Shown in pieces: positions 34,109-44,700 of a DNA stretch of 64,000 nucleotides. Source of the stretch: Gorillibacterium timonense (GTDB lineage Bacteria; Bacillota; Bacilli; Paenibacillales; NBRC-103111); NCBI RefSeq assembly GCF_001457415.1, contig NZ_LN881721.1, forward strand, positions 186,001 to 250,000, given 5' to 3'. Each line of letters opens with the position of its first letter. The stretch's first letter is position 1. The notes under the pieces are model-generated. The model saw nothing but the letters and a program-made list of their open reading frames with translations, was not told where the DNA came from and did not search any database. Both the position numbers and the translations under genes were made by a program.

Positions 34109-35277
34109 ATTATTCGGTGAATCGGGAAAAGATGGAGCAGGCCTCCAAGGCCTTGAGCGACCGGGGAATCGCACTGTGGCTGATCTTGACCAGCGAGGGA
34201 AGCGATCCGTGTCTGCCGCTCGTGACAGGAGTGCGCACGGTCGGCCCGGGAGCTTTTCTGATCCTCGCAAGCGGGGAACGCTACGCGGTCTGCAGCTCCA
34301 TCGACGCGCAGGACATTGAAGAAAGCGGCCTGTTCCATGAGGTCGTCAAATATACGAACAATCTGGACGAGGCGCTTAGAGCGCTTGTGCTGAAGCTCGC
34401 CCCAAGTCATATTGCCTTGAATTACTCCAAGGATGAGCATCTGTGCGACGGGCTGACGCTCGGCCGATATCGCTGGCTCTTGGAGGTGCTGAAGGAATAC
34501 GACGGAGAGTTCGTTTCCTCCGAATCGTTCCTGACGGAGCTTAGGAGCATCAAGACGCCGGAAGAAATCCGCCGGGTGAAAAAGGCGATCGACGTCACGC
34601 TCGACATCTACGATGCGGTATTCGAGAAGTTGAAGGTCGGCATGACGGAAAAACAAGCCGGCGAGCTCTTTCTCGTGGAAATGCAGGAGCGCGGAGTGGT
34701 GAACGGCCTGGACCGCACGCTGTCGATGCCGATGGTGCTCAAGGAGAATATCGCCCACCGGCAGCCGTCCGACCGGGTCATTGAACCGGGAGACCTGGTC
34801 ATCTTCGATTACAGCATCGATTACGAGGGGTATGTCTCCGATATCGCACGAACGGTCTACTTCCTGAAGGCGGATGAAGAGGACGCGCCGGAGGATGCTA
34901 AATATGCGTTCCAGGCGGCGTTCGATGCGATCAGCGCGGCGCAGCGGGCGCTGAAGCCCGGGGCCGTCGGCCATGAGGTGGACGCGGTCGCCCGCCAGTT
35001 CCTGCTGGACCGCGGCATGCCGGAGATCAGTCACGCCACGGGCCACCAGATCGGGCGCGAGACGCATGACGGCGGCACCTTGCTCGGTCCCCGCTGGGAC
35101 CGGTATGGCCGGTCGCCTTACGGCACCGTGGAAGAGCATATGATCTTCACGCTGGAGCCGACCATCCTCCCGGGGAAGCCGCCTTATATTCTCTTGGAAG
35201 AGAATCTCGTCGTCACCTCCGATGGGTCTGAGTATTTGAGCACACGTCAAGAGAGCCTCGTTCTCATCCGCTCGTGA
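34105..35277 (+). CDS. M24 family metallopeptidase B (Xaa-Pro-type)
   Basis: A 390-residue paralogue of the first M24 protein. Metal-binding residues are visible in FDYSIDYEGYVSDIART, GHQIGRETHDGGT, TLEPTI and LLEENLVV. The HDGGT motif followed by a Gly-Pro loop is again present, and near it lies an insert (DRYGRSPYGT). Start ATG 34105 in ATGA overlap with the M20 gene, with GGAGGTG 6 bases upstream. The four enzymes should be made in similar amounts from one message. Confidence 0.87.
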   Translation: MNYSVNREKMEQASKALSDRGIALWLILTSEGSDPCLPLVTGVRTVGPGAFLILASGERYAVCSSIDAQDIEESGLFHEVVKYTNNLDEALRALVLKLAPSHIALNYSKDEHLCDGLTLGRYRWLLEVLKEYDGEFVSSESFLTELRSIKTPEEIRRVKKAIDVTLDIYDAVFEKLKVGMTEKQAGELFLVEMQERGVVNGLDRTLSMPMVLKENIAHRQPSDRVIEPGDLVIFDYSIDYEGYVSDIARTVYFLKADEEDAPEDAKYAFQAAFDAISAAQRALKPGAVGHEVDAVARQFLLDRGMPEISHATGHQIGRETHDGGTLLGPRWDRYGRSPYGTVEEHMIFTLEPTILPGKPPYILLEENLVVTSDGSEYLSTRQESLVLIRS

Positions 35278-35311
35278 GGCGGAGCCGTTTCGTCAGAAGG
35301 GAGGAACCACC

Positions 35312-36277
35312 GTGCAACACTATTTGATCAAACGGATTCTGTCGACCTTGCCGCTCATGGTCGGGATTACGCTGCTCACCTTTCTCATCATGCAGATCAC
35401 TCCCGGCAATCCGATGCAGACGATGATCGATCCGCGAATCTCAACGGCGGAGCTGGCGCGGGCGCAGGAGCGGATGGGCCTCAATGATCCGCTGATCGTG
35501 CAGTATTTTCGCTGGCTCGGGCAGATCGTTCAGGGCAATCTGGGGTATACCGTCAAGACAGGGCAGTCCGTGGCCACCATGATCGGAGAGCGCCTGCCGG
35601 CTACGCTCCTGCTGACGGTTACGGCTTTTCTGCTCAGCTTCATCGTCGGCGTTCCGCTCGGTGTCTATTCGGCAACGAACAAGTACACCAAGCGCGATTA
35701 CGGCCTCACCATATTCTCGTTCATCGGTATCTCGGTCCCCTCGTTCTTCTTCGGGATCGCGCTCATCTACCTGTTCGCGGTCAAGCTGAACTGGTTTCCG
35801 ACCTCGGGGCTTGCCACCATCAACCTGCAGGGGGGAGCGGGGGCGATCTTCCTCGACAAGCTGCGGCATCTCGTGCTGCCGGCAATCGTGCTGGCGCTGC
35901 CCAATCTCGCCGTCATCATGCGCTTCACCCGGTCGAGCATGATCGAGGTATTGACCAACGACTACATCCGCACCGCTCGCGCCAAGGGACTGGGCGGCGG
36001 GATGGTCAAATACAAGCACGCGCTGCGCAATGCGATCATCCCGGTCATCACGATGTTCGGCATCTCGATTCCGACGCTGTTCGGCGGAGCCTATATCACC
36101 GAGACGATCTTCAACTGGCCGGGTATGGGCAGTCTGGGCATTCAAGCGATAACGGCACGGGAGTATCCGGTGATCATGGGCCTTAACCTCTTCACCTCCC
36201 TGCTCGTGCTCGTGGGCAATCTTACGGCCGACGTTCTGTACGCGGTGGCCGATCCGAAGATTCGCCTAACCAAATAA
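35312..36277 (+). CDS. Peptide ABC permease, DppB-like
   Basis: A 321-residue inner-membrane protein with six helices. The N-terminus MQHYLIKRILSTLPLMVGIT with LLTFLIMQITPGNP is typical of DppB/OppB. The EAA loop IRTARAKGLGGGMVKYKHAL (about 205-225) contacts the ATPase. Start GTG 35312 with AAGGGAGG 8 bases upstream. It pairs with the next gene to form the channel. Confidence 0.92.
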   Translation: MQHYLIKRILSTLPLMVGITLLTFLIMQITPGNPMQTMIDPRISTAELARAQERMGLNDPLIVQYFRWLGQIVQGNLGYTVKTGQSVATMIGERLPATLLLTVTAFLLSFIVGVPLGVYSATNKYTKRDYGLTIFSFIGISVPSFFFGIALIYLFAVKLNWFPTSGLATINLQGGAGAIFLDKLRHLVLPAIVLALPNLAVIMRFTRSSMIEVLTNDYIRTARAKGLGGGMVKYKHALRNAIIPVITMFGISIPTLFGGAYITETIFNWPGMGSLGIQAITAREYPVIMGLNLFTSLLVLVGNLTADVLYAVADPKIRLTK

Positions 36278-36299
36278 GCGAGAGAGGAGGGAATTGACC

Positions 36300-37220
36300 G
36301 TGGATATGATTCAAGACGGCGGAATTCCAAAGACGAAGAAGCAGCTCCGAGCGGCGGGAGCAGGCCATCAGACATGGCGGCGGTACAAGAAAAATAAGCT
36401 GGCCGTGTTTGGCCTCGGCTTTATCGGCCTGCTGATCCTCGCCTCGCTGCTTGCTCCGCTGCTCGCGCCGCACAACCCGTTTCAGTCGATCAAGAACGCG
36501 GCAGGCGGCCTGGATATTATGGCCAAGCCTTCGAATACCTATATTCTCGGCACCGACAGCCTTGGCCGGGATGTGCTGTCGAGGCTGCTGTATGCCGGCC
36601 GGGTCTCCCTCAGCGTCGGCATCGTTTCGGTGACGATTTCGACGGTGCTCGGCGTGCTGCTTGGCTCACTAGCGGGTTATTACGGCAAGTGGACGGATTC
36701 GATCATCATGCGGGTCGTGGACGTGGTGTACTGCTTTCCCGTCATGTTCCTCATCATCACCGTCTCCACGCTGCTCAAGCCGAGCATTTACAACGTCATG
36801 ATCATCATCGGGCTCGTCAGCTGGACGAGCACCGCGCGGCTCGTACGGGGTGAAATCCTCCGCGTGCGCGAGCTGGAATACGTTCAGGCATCCAAGGCGC
36901 TCGGCGTCAGCGACTTTTCAATCATCCTCCAGCACATTCTGCCGAATATCATGGCTCCGATCCTCGTTCAGGCGACGCTGATGACGGCGGACGCCATCCT
37001 GACAGAGGCAGCGTTAAGCTTTCTCGGTGTCGGGGTGCAGCAGCCTACGCCAAGCTGGGGCAACATGCTGAACGAAGCGATGTCGATCATGGTGCTGCGC
37101 TTTAAGTATTGGATCTGGATGTATCCGGGGATCGCCATCCTGCTCACCGTGCTCAGCATCAACTTCATCGGTGACGGCCTGCGGGATGCGCTTGATCCGA
37201 AGTTGAAAGGACGCAAGTAA
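36300..37220 (+). CDS. Peptide ABC permease, DppC-like
   Basis: A 306-residue permease with an N-terminal helix after a basic stretch, the LGTDSLGRDVLSRLLYAGRV motif (about 80-100) and the EAA loop ELEYVQASKALGVSDFSIIL (about 190-210). It is the DppC/OppC partner of the preceding gene. The start is taken as GTG 36300, 8 bases after GAGGAGGG; TTG 36294 is also in frame but too near the ribosome site. Confidence 0.92.
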   Translation: MDMIQDGGIPKTKKQLRAAGAGHQTWRRYKKNKLAVFGLGFIGLLILASLLAPLLAPHNPFQSIKNAAGGLDIMAKPSNTYILGTDSLGRDVLSRLLYAGRVSLSVGIVSVTISTVLGVLLGSLAGYYGKWTDSIIMRVVDVVYCFPVMFLIITVSTLLKPSIYNVMIIIGLVSWTSTARLVRGEILRVRELEYVQASKALGVSDFSIILQHILPNIMAPILVQATLMTADAILTEAALSFLGVGVQQPTPSWGNMLNEAMSIMVLRFKYWIWMYPGIAILLTVLSINFIGDGLRDALDPKLKGRK

Positions 37221-37278
37221 GCGAAGAAGCAAGAGAAGGAAGTGCGTGGACGAAGATAGCGAAAGAAGAGGGAATCCG

Positions 37279-38349
37279 ATGAAGCAGCAACGATTGGACA
37301 AGATCAGGGACATGCTCTCTCATCGCGAGCTGGATGGCGTCTATCTTTCATCCGAGGAGAACCGGGTGTACTATTCCGGCTTCACCGGCAGCAACGGGCA
37401 CCTGTTTGTCACGGCGGACAAGGAGGTCCTGATCACGGACTCACGCTATACCGAGCAAGCCGAAGCGCAGGCAGAGGGGTGGCGGATCGTCACCCACGGC
37501 CTCGACGCCATGCCGACCCTGCGGGAAGAAGCACTCACGCTCAAGGCCGGTCGGATCGGCTATGTTTCGGAGCTGTTGACGGATGCCGCCGTCATTCGGC
37601 TGCGCTCGGCGATTCCGGAGGTGGAATGGGTGCCGTTGGAGGACTTCGGCTTGGCGAATCGGGCCGTGAAGGACGAAGAGGAGATCGCCTGCATCCGAAA
37701 AGCGATCCAGATCGGAGACCGCGCCCTTCAGCAGCTTGTTCCGCAGCTGTCGCCCGGTATCACCGAACGGGATATCCAGATCGAGCTGGAGTATCGGATG
37801 GCCCAGTTGGGCAGCGAGGGGCCAGCATTCGGCACCATCGTCGCCTCCGGCAAGCGCTCGTCACTTCCGCACGGAACGGCGACGGACAAAGCGATCCGGC
37901 CGGGGGAGATGGTCGTCGTCGATTTTGGCGCCACGTATCAAGGCTATCACGGCGATATGACGCGGACTCTATGGGTCGGCGTCCCGGAGCCGGACATTCT
38001 CGCTCTCTATTATCTGGTGAACAAGGCGCTGGACGATTCCATCGCGGCGATCAAGCCCGGTATGACTTGCGGCGAGCTCGACTCGGTGCATCGAAGCCTG
38101 TTTGTGGCAGAAGGGTTGGAAGCCTACAGCCTGCGAGGGCTCGGTCATGGCGTCGGCCTGCAGATTCATGAACAGCCGCGCGTCGTCATGGATAGCCGGG
38201 ACGTGATTGTCCCGGGAATGGTGTTCACCGTCGAACCGGGGCTTTACGTTCCGAATGTTGGCGGCGTGCGCATAGAAGATATCGTAAGGGTTACGGAGGG
38301 TGGATGCGAGGTGCTGACGCGGTGTCCGCGCTTGCTCCAAATCCACTGA
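37279..38349 (+). CDS. M24 family Xaa-Pro dipeptidase/aminopeptidase
   Basis: A 356-residue protein of the standard aminopeptidase P/prolidase type, unlike the two HDGG-type paralogues upstream. All five ligands fit the consensus: [17 protein letters not shown] (two Asp), [11 protein letters not shown] (His), FTVEPGLY (Glu) and VRIEDIV (Glu). The creatinase N-domain covers about 1-125. It likely removes an N-terminal residue before proline from imported peptides. Start ATG 37279 after GAGGG; the frame is open 11 codons further upstream. Its location between permease and ATPase genes ties it to the importer. Confidence 0.9.
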   Translation: MKQQRLDKIRDMLSHRELDGVYLSSEENRVYYSGFTGSNGHLFVTADKEVLITDSRYTEQAEAQAEGWRIVTHGLDAMPTLREEALTLKAGRIGYVSELLTDAAVIRLRSAIPEVEWVPLEDFGLANRAVKDEEEIACIRKAIQIGDRALQQLVPQLSPGITERDIQIELEYRMAQLGSEGPAFGTIVASGKRSSLPHGTATDKAIRPGEMVVVDFGATYQGYHGDMTRTLWVGVPEPDILALYYLVNKALDDSIAAIKPGMTCGELDSVHRSLFVAEGLEAYSLRGLGHGVGLQIHEQPRVVMDSRDVIVPGMVFTVEPGLYVPNVGGVRIEDIVRVTEGGCEVLTRCPRLLQIH

Positions 38350-38385
38350 GGGAATCGAACAAGCAGGTGAAGGAGGCAAAATCGC

Positions 38386-39368
<983 letters not shown>

Positions 39369-39372
<4 letters not shown>

Positions 39373-40337
39373 GCGAGACGCTGCTTGAAGTCAACGGTTT
39401 GAAGGTGCATTTCCCGGTGGGTGGGGGAGGGCTGTTCGGGCGTGACCGCCAGTACGTGAAGGCGGTAGACGGCCTCGATTTTACGATTAACCGAGGGGAA
39501 ACGCTCGGCATTGTCGGGGAATCCGGCTGCGGCAAGTCCACAACCGGCCGCGCTCTCCTGCGTCTTATCGAGCCGACGGATGGCGAGGTGCTGTTCGAGG
39601 GGATGGACATCCTGAAGCTGAACCGCGGCGATATGCGCAGCATGCGCCGCGAGATGCAGATCATCTTCCAGGACCCGTACGCCTCGCTCGATCCGCGCAA
39701 GACAGTGGCCAGCATCATTGGAGAAGCGTTCAAGGCGCATGAGAAGCTGTCGGCCCGCGAGCGGGAGGAGAAGGTTCGAGAGCTGCTGGCCGTCGTCGGG
39801 CTGCGGCCCGAGCACATCACCCGGTATCCGCACGAATTCAGTGGAGGCCAGCGGCAGCGGATCGGCATCGCCCGCGCTCTTGCGCTACAGCCGAAATTCG
39901 TCGTCTGCGACGAGCCTGTATCGGCGCTGGACGTATCGATCCAGGCGCAGGTCGTGAACCTGATGAAAGACTTGCAGGACAAGCTCGGCCTCACCTACCT
40001 CTTCATCTCCCACGACCTTCGGGTCGTCAAGCACATCAGCAGCAGGGTCGGGGTTATGTATCTCGGCAAAATGGTCGAGCTTGCAGACAAACGCTCGCTC
40101 TACAGCAACCCGCAGCACCCGTATACGCGCGCTTTGCTCTCGGCCATTCCGCAGCCGATTGCAGGCGCGAAGCGGGAGCGGATCATTCTGCAGGGCGATG
40201 TGCCGAGCCCGGTCAATCCCCCGAGCGGCTGCCGCTTCCGCACCCGCTGCCCGGAGGCGACGGAACGCTGCTCGCTTGAAGAACCGGTGTTCCGGGACAT
40301 AGGGGGAGGCCATCACGTGGCTTGCCATTACAGATAA
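39369..40337 (+). CDS. Peptide ABC ATPase, DppF-like
   Basis: A 322-residue partner ATPase with Walker [11 protein letters not shown]-loop [12 protein letters not shown], signature FSGGQRQRI, Walker [14 protein letters not shown]-loop FISHD and the C-terminal [17 protein letters not shown] motif. Start ATG 39369 in ATGA overlap with the first ATPase; the longer open frame upstream lies inside that gene. It completes a full importer set. Confidence 0.94.
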
Positions 40338-40419
40338 GGTTGTACCGTTTACGCTTTCAGTGAGCGGATAAGGGCCATAAAAAGCTTGGGCGACCGAGAT
40401 GACAGGAGGATATTTGGAC

Positions 40420-41604
40420 ATGAAGTTTGATGAGAGTTGGCTGAAGCTGAAATCGCCGGATTTCTCGGCTTACGACGGAATGGACCCAGACAAGAAGCTG
40501 ATGCTGCTCGGGGCGGATCCCTTTTTTCCCGATCCGTGCATCCCTGCGCATGTCATTGAAGCGACGAAACGGGCGCTCGACGAAGGCAAGACGCATTACG
40601 CACTCGACAACAGCTACGCGGTGCCGGAGCTGAAGGAAGCGCTGGTCAAGAAGCTGAAGGAGTTTAACGGCCTCGATGTCGACCCCGAGCATGAGCTGAT
40701 CGTCGTTCCGAGCTCGGCCTTCGGCTTGTTTGTCGGCATTCGCATTTGCATCCGGCCGAATCAAGGCGATGAAGTGCTCAACATTGATCCCGGCTTCGCT
40801 GAAAATTTCAACGATGTGTACCAGATGGGCGCAATCAGCGTCAGCGTCCCGACTTATATGGAAGACGGCTTTCAATTGCGCATAGAAGAGCTGGAGAAGC
40901 GTGTCACCCCGCATACCCGCTGCCTCGTGCTGACGCATCCGAATAACCCGACGACCACGGTCTATACGCGAGAAGTGCTGGAGCAGTTGGCTGCTTTTCT
41001 GGAAAAGCACGACCTGATGGTCGTCGTCGACCAGAGCTTCGAGCGGACCATCTACGACGAGAAAGAATACATCACCTTCGCTACGCTGCCCGGTATGAAG
41101 GAGAGGACCATCTCCGTGTTTGGCACCTCGAAGGATTTCGGGCTCACCGGCTACCGTGTCGCATATATGGTTGCTCCGAAGCCGATCATCGATATGCTGA
41201 AGGTCGCCACGTTCAACTATGTCGGCCCAACTAACACGTTCGCCCAGTATGGAGTGGTCGCCGCTCTGCAGGACCCTTCCTATGTAGACGATTGGAACCG
41301 GATCTACGACGAACGCCGTCGCTTCGGCCTGGAGCAGTTGAGCTCGATCCCCGGGGTGGAGGTTCTTCCGCCGGATGCGGGCTTCTATTTCTGGATCAAT
41401 ATATCAAAGCTCGGCACCTCGGTCGAAATCCGTGATTATCTCGCAAAGGATGCCAATGTGGGAATCTCTCCGGGCACCTGGTTCGGAGCGAATGGGGAAG
41501 GCTTCCTGCGCATCATGTACGGAACGATGAAGGATACGGAGAGATATAAGGAAGCGATCCTGCGCATCAAGGAGTCGCTCAGCAAGCTGCCCTTGAAGGA
41601 CTGA
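40420..41604 (+). CDS. Class I/II PLP-dependent aminotransferase
   Basis: A 394-residue fold-type I aminotransferase of the aspartate aminotransferase superfamily. The PLP Lys is in the VFGTSKDFGLTGYRVAY motif (about residue 235). THPNNPTT supplies the conserved Asn (about 170). A C-terminal Arg for substrate carboxylate binding is expected in the FLRIMYG segment. It could deaminate an amino acid released by the peptidases. The start is ATG 40420 because AGGAGG lies 10 bases upstream. It is the last gene of the operon, 82 bases after the ATPase. Confidence 0.87.
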   Translation: MKFDESWLKLKSPDFSAYDGMDPDKKLMLLGADPFFPDPCIPAHVIEATKRALDEGKTHYALDNSYAVPELKEALVKKLKEFNGLDVDPEHELIVVPSSAFGLFVGIRICIRPNQGDEVLNIDPGFAENFNDVYQMGAISVSVPTYMEDGFQLRIEELEKRVTPHTRCLVLTHPNNPTTTVYTREVLEQLAAFLEKHDLMVVVDQSFERTIYDEKEYITFATLPGMKERTISVFGTSKDFGLTGYRVAYMVAPKPIIDMLKVATFNYVGPTNTFAQYGVVAALQDPSYVDDWNRIYDERRRFGLEQLSSIPGVEVLPPDAGFYFWINISKLGTSVEIRDYLAKDANVGISPGTWFGANGEGFLRIMYGTMKDTERYKEAILRIKESLSKLPLKD

Positions 41605-41653
41605 ATGGCGGGTTAGGCTGTATCCGGACAGTAGAATAAAGAGTATGAAAAAA

Positions 41654-41695
41654 GGCGGCTTCAGCCGCGGGAGTCATCCCGCTTCTGAAGCCGCC
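41654..41695 (-). terminator. Terminator of the giant SLH gene (minus strand)
   Basis: GGCGGCTTCAG and CTGAAGCCGCC enclose an inner GCGGGA/TCCCGC stem. On the minus strand it ends in six T, directly after the SLH gene; it can also stop the convergent aminotransferase transcript, although the plus-strand T-run is weak. Confidence 0.88.
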
Positions 41696-41709
41696 TGATT
41701 TGCTTTCGT

Positions 41710-44700
41710 TTAGTTTTCGACTGCACCGCTATCGATCAGTCGGATGAGCAGCGTGGCCGCTTGAGCGCGCGTAACCTGCTCATCTGGGGCAAACCGGTTG
41801 CCGCCGATTCCATTCATGAGTCCGGCCTTCTGCACGGCCGCCACATGGGCTGCCGCCCAGGCCGGAATCTTCCCGGCATCCGCAAAGCTTGGTTTCAATC
41901 CGGCTTCCGGACTTAATCCCATTGCGCGGGAGATGAGCACGGCCAGCTCGGCTCGGGTCATCGTTCGGCTCGGGCCGAAGCTGCCATCCGTGTAGCCGCT
42001 CAGAATACCGGCTGCCGCTGCCTGTGCTGCAAACCCGCGGGCGTAGGCGGGAATGGAAGCCGCGTCCTTGAAGCTGTTGGGCGAACTGCTGTCATTCGTC
42101 CAGCCCAATGCACGGCCGAGCATGGTGACCAGTTCGGCCCGGCTCACACCGGCGTCAGGGCGGAACCTGCCATCCCCATCTCCGCTGACGATTCCGAGCT
42201 CCGCTGCGCGAGCGATAGCTTCGCTTGCCCAATGGCCCGCCTTCACGTCGTTGAATTCCGGCGCGGGGCTCGGAGATGGCGTCTCGCTCGGAGAAGGCGT
42301 CGCACTCGGAGAAGGCGTCGCACTCGGAGAAGGCGTCGCACTCGGAGAAGGCGTCGCACTCGGAGAAGGCGTCGCACTCGGAGAAGGCGTCTCGCTCGGG
42401 GACGGTGTCTCGCTTGGCGAAGGCGTCACGCTCGGAGAAGGCGTCGGTGTTACGGCTTCTCCTGCCGTCTTGAAGTTCCAAATATCCGAACGCACATATC
42501 CGCTGTTGTCGTCCTCGACAACGGCATACCATTGGTAGGTGCGATCGGCGCTTAGGCCGGTCCAGATGGCGCTGGCTTCGCCGCCGCTTGCGATGTTCGC
42601 GACTTCGCCGATGCGCGAGTTTGTATACACGCTTGCCTTCATGGAATCGGTTGCGACCCGTTTAACCATCGGAGTCAGATCCACGTTCAGGCTGAATTCA
42701 TCCTTGCCGGGGTATTCGTCCGGCTTGTAGTAGTTGTATTCGTTGAGATAAGGCGAGAACGTCTTGATATTGATCTTGTTTTCCGCCAGGTTGAACTGCA
42801 TCAAGCGGATGTAGCCAAGGCCGCCTTTCTCCGCTCCCTGATAATCGGCCAGCATCTGATAGACCTTGCGATCCGGCACGCCGTCTCCATTGTCGTCGAT
42901 TTCATCGACGAGCGTCTCAGCGTCATGATAGTGGCCGGACAGGACGGCAAATACGTTTTTGTTGGTCTTCACCACATGCTCGTAGATTTCATCTGCGATC
43001 GGGGCACGGTTGCCCGAGACCAACAGATATTCATGGAAAGCAAGGATCGCCTTGCGCTCTGGATACTGCTTCAGCACATCGTCAACCCATTGAATCTGTT
43101 CCGTTCCGATGTTCCAGCCCATGTACACGATGATGAAATCATTGCCCCCGGCCGAGATCAGATCGTAATGGCCGCGGTTGTTCTGGTAGGAGCCGCCATA
43201 GTAGGACTTGTCCTTAAAGCGGTCTTCGCCATAATGCTTCCAGTATTCCGTATAGTCGGAATTCTGATGGCCGACGTCGTGGTTGCCTGCGAGCACACCG
43301 TAAGGCATTCCTCCGTCATCGAATACTTTCATCGCTTTCTGCGCATTTTCCCACTGAGTCACTTTACTTGCGTTGTCTACGATGTCGCCGGTATGAATGA
43401 CATACTTGATGTTCATGGCATCCTTGTTATCCATGACCCATTTTGTATTGCCTTCATAGATTTCCGGCCAGCTCTCCGAATAATACTGGGTGTCGGACAT
43501 CCAGACGAAGGAGAAGTCATAATCCTTGTCTCCCGCAGCTACCTCGTCCTGTACGAGGACGTTCACGATGCCGTTCAAGGAGTAGGCTCCTGCGGTTACC
43601 GAGGCTTGGAGCGTGAACGAGCTTTCATCGGCTGGAATGTGCTGAGCGAGGCGCTCCCACTTGTTATCTGCCAAATTCCAGGCATACAGCGATACTTTGC
43701 GTCCGGCTAGCGAGCTGCCCGTCCACTCCAGCTTGACCTCGTCCTTCGGCTGGACGGAAGCGTCGAGCTTGATCTCAAAGCGGTGATAAGGGAACGCATC
43801 GGTCGAATCGTTCACCAGCTTGTCGCCGTCGCCTGCGGCGATGGAGGCATACTCTTGCTGCGTCAGCTCGCGCTCGCCTTCCGGCTTCAGCACGGGTGGA
43901 GGCTCAATAGCGGCCTGCCCGGTGAAAGCCTTGAAGGATTCGGGATGAGCGGCGCTGTGCAGAAAGCCTTGATAGAAGCCGACTTTCATCGGATCGCCCG
44001 TAGGGTCGGTCACCCGCACGGTCAAAGCAGCAGTAGTTCCTTGAACCGTGGAACCTTGTGCAGGCGATACGAGCTCAGGCGCCAACGGATTTTCGTCCGG
44101 TACTTGGAAGTGGACGGTGCGCTCCGACTTGTTGCCGACATTGTCCTCGGCGGAGATGGCGAGTACATGTGTGCCTTCGCCGAGAGCTGCGCTAGTTGTA
44201 GCATACGGAATCTGCAGCGGCTTGCCGTCCAGGGTGGCGGAGACGGTGCCGGACTTGATGCCGGACAAGGCATCGCTGACCGTCGCATCCAGCGTGAACG
44301 CTCCGCGGTATTCCTTGCCATCCGCAACCGTCGGCTCAATGACCGGGGCGGTGTTGTCGATCATCACATCTGCGTTGATGGTGCCGGATGCACCTGTCAC
44401 CGATACGCTGTGAGGTCCATCGGCAAGGGCGGTTGTGTCCCAGGCATAGGTGCGGGAGCGCAGTTGCTCTTGAAGCAGCGAGAACTTGAACTCGAGTCCG
44501 ACATGCTTGCCGGCGGAATCGCCCATATCCAGAACCTTGCTGCGATCGGCGAACGCCGGATCGTAGATCTCCGTTCCGTCTGCGAGAATCAAGCGAACAT
44601 TGCGGATCTGGAAGTCGTCCTTGTTCTCCTCGGGACGGTCGTCAAACGGTCCCGACTTGGAGCCGGAACGGATCCAGATGCCATTCTCGCCTGCCATCAA

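Noticed and set aside
42271..42450. Regular repeat suspected as a CRISPR array
   Set aside because: The units are contiguous 18-mers without spacers and encode the Pro-Ser linker of the SLH protein.
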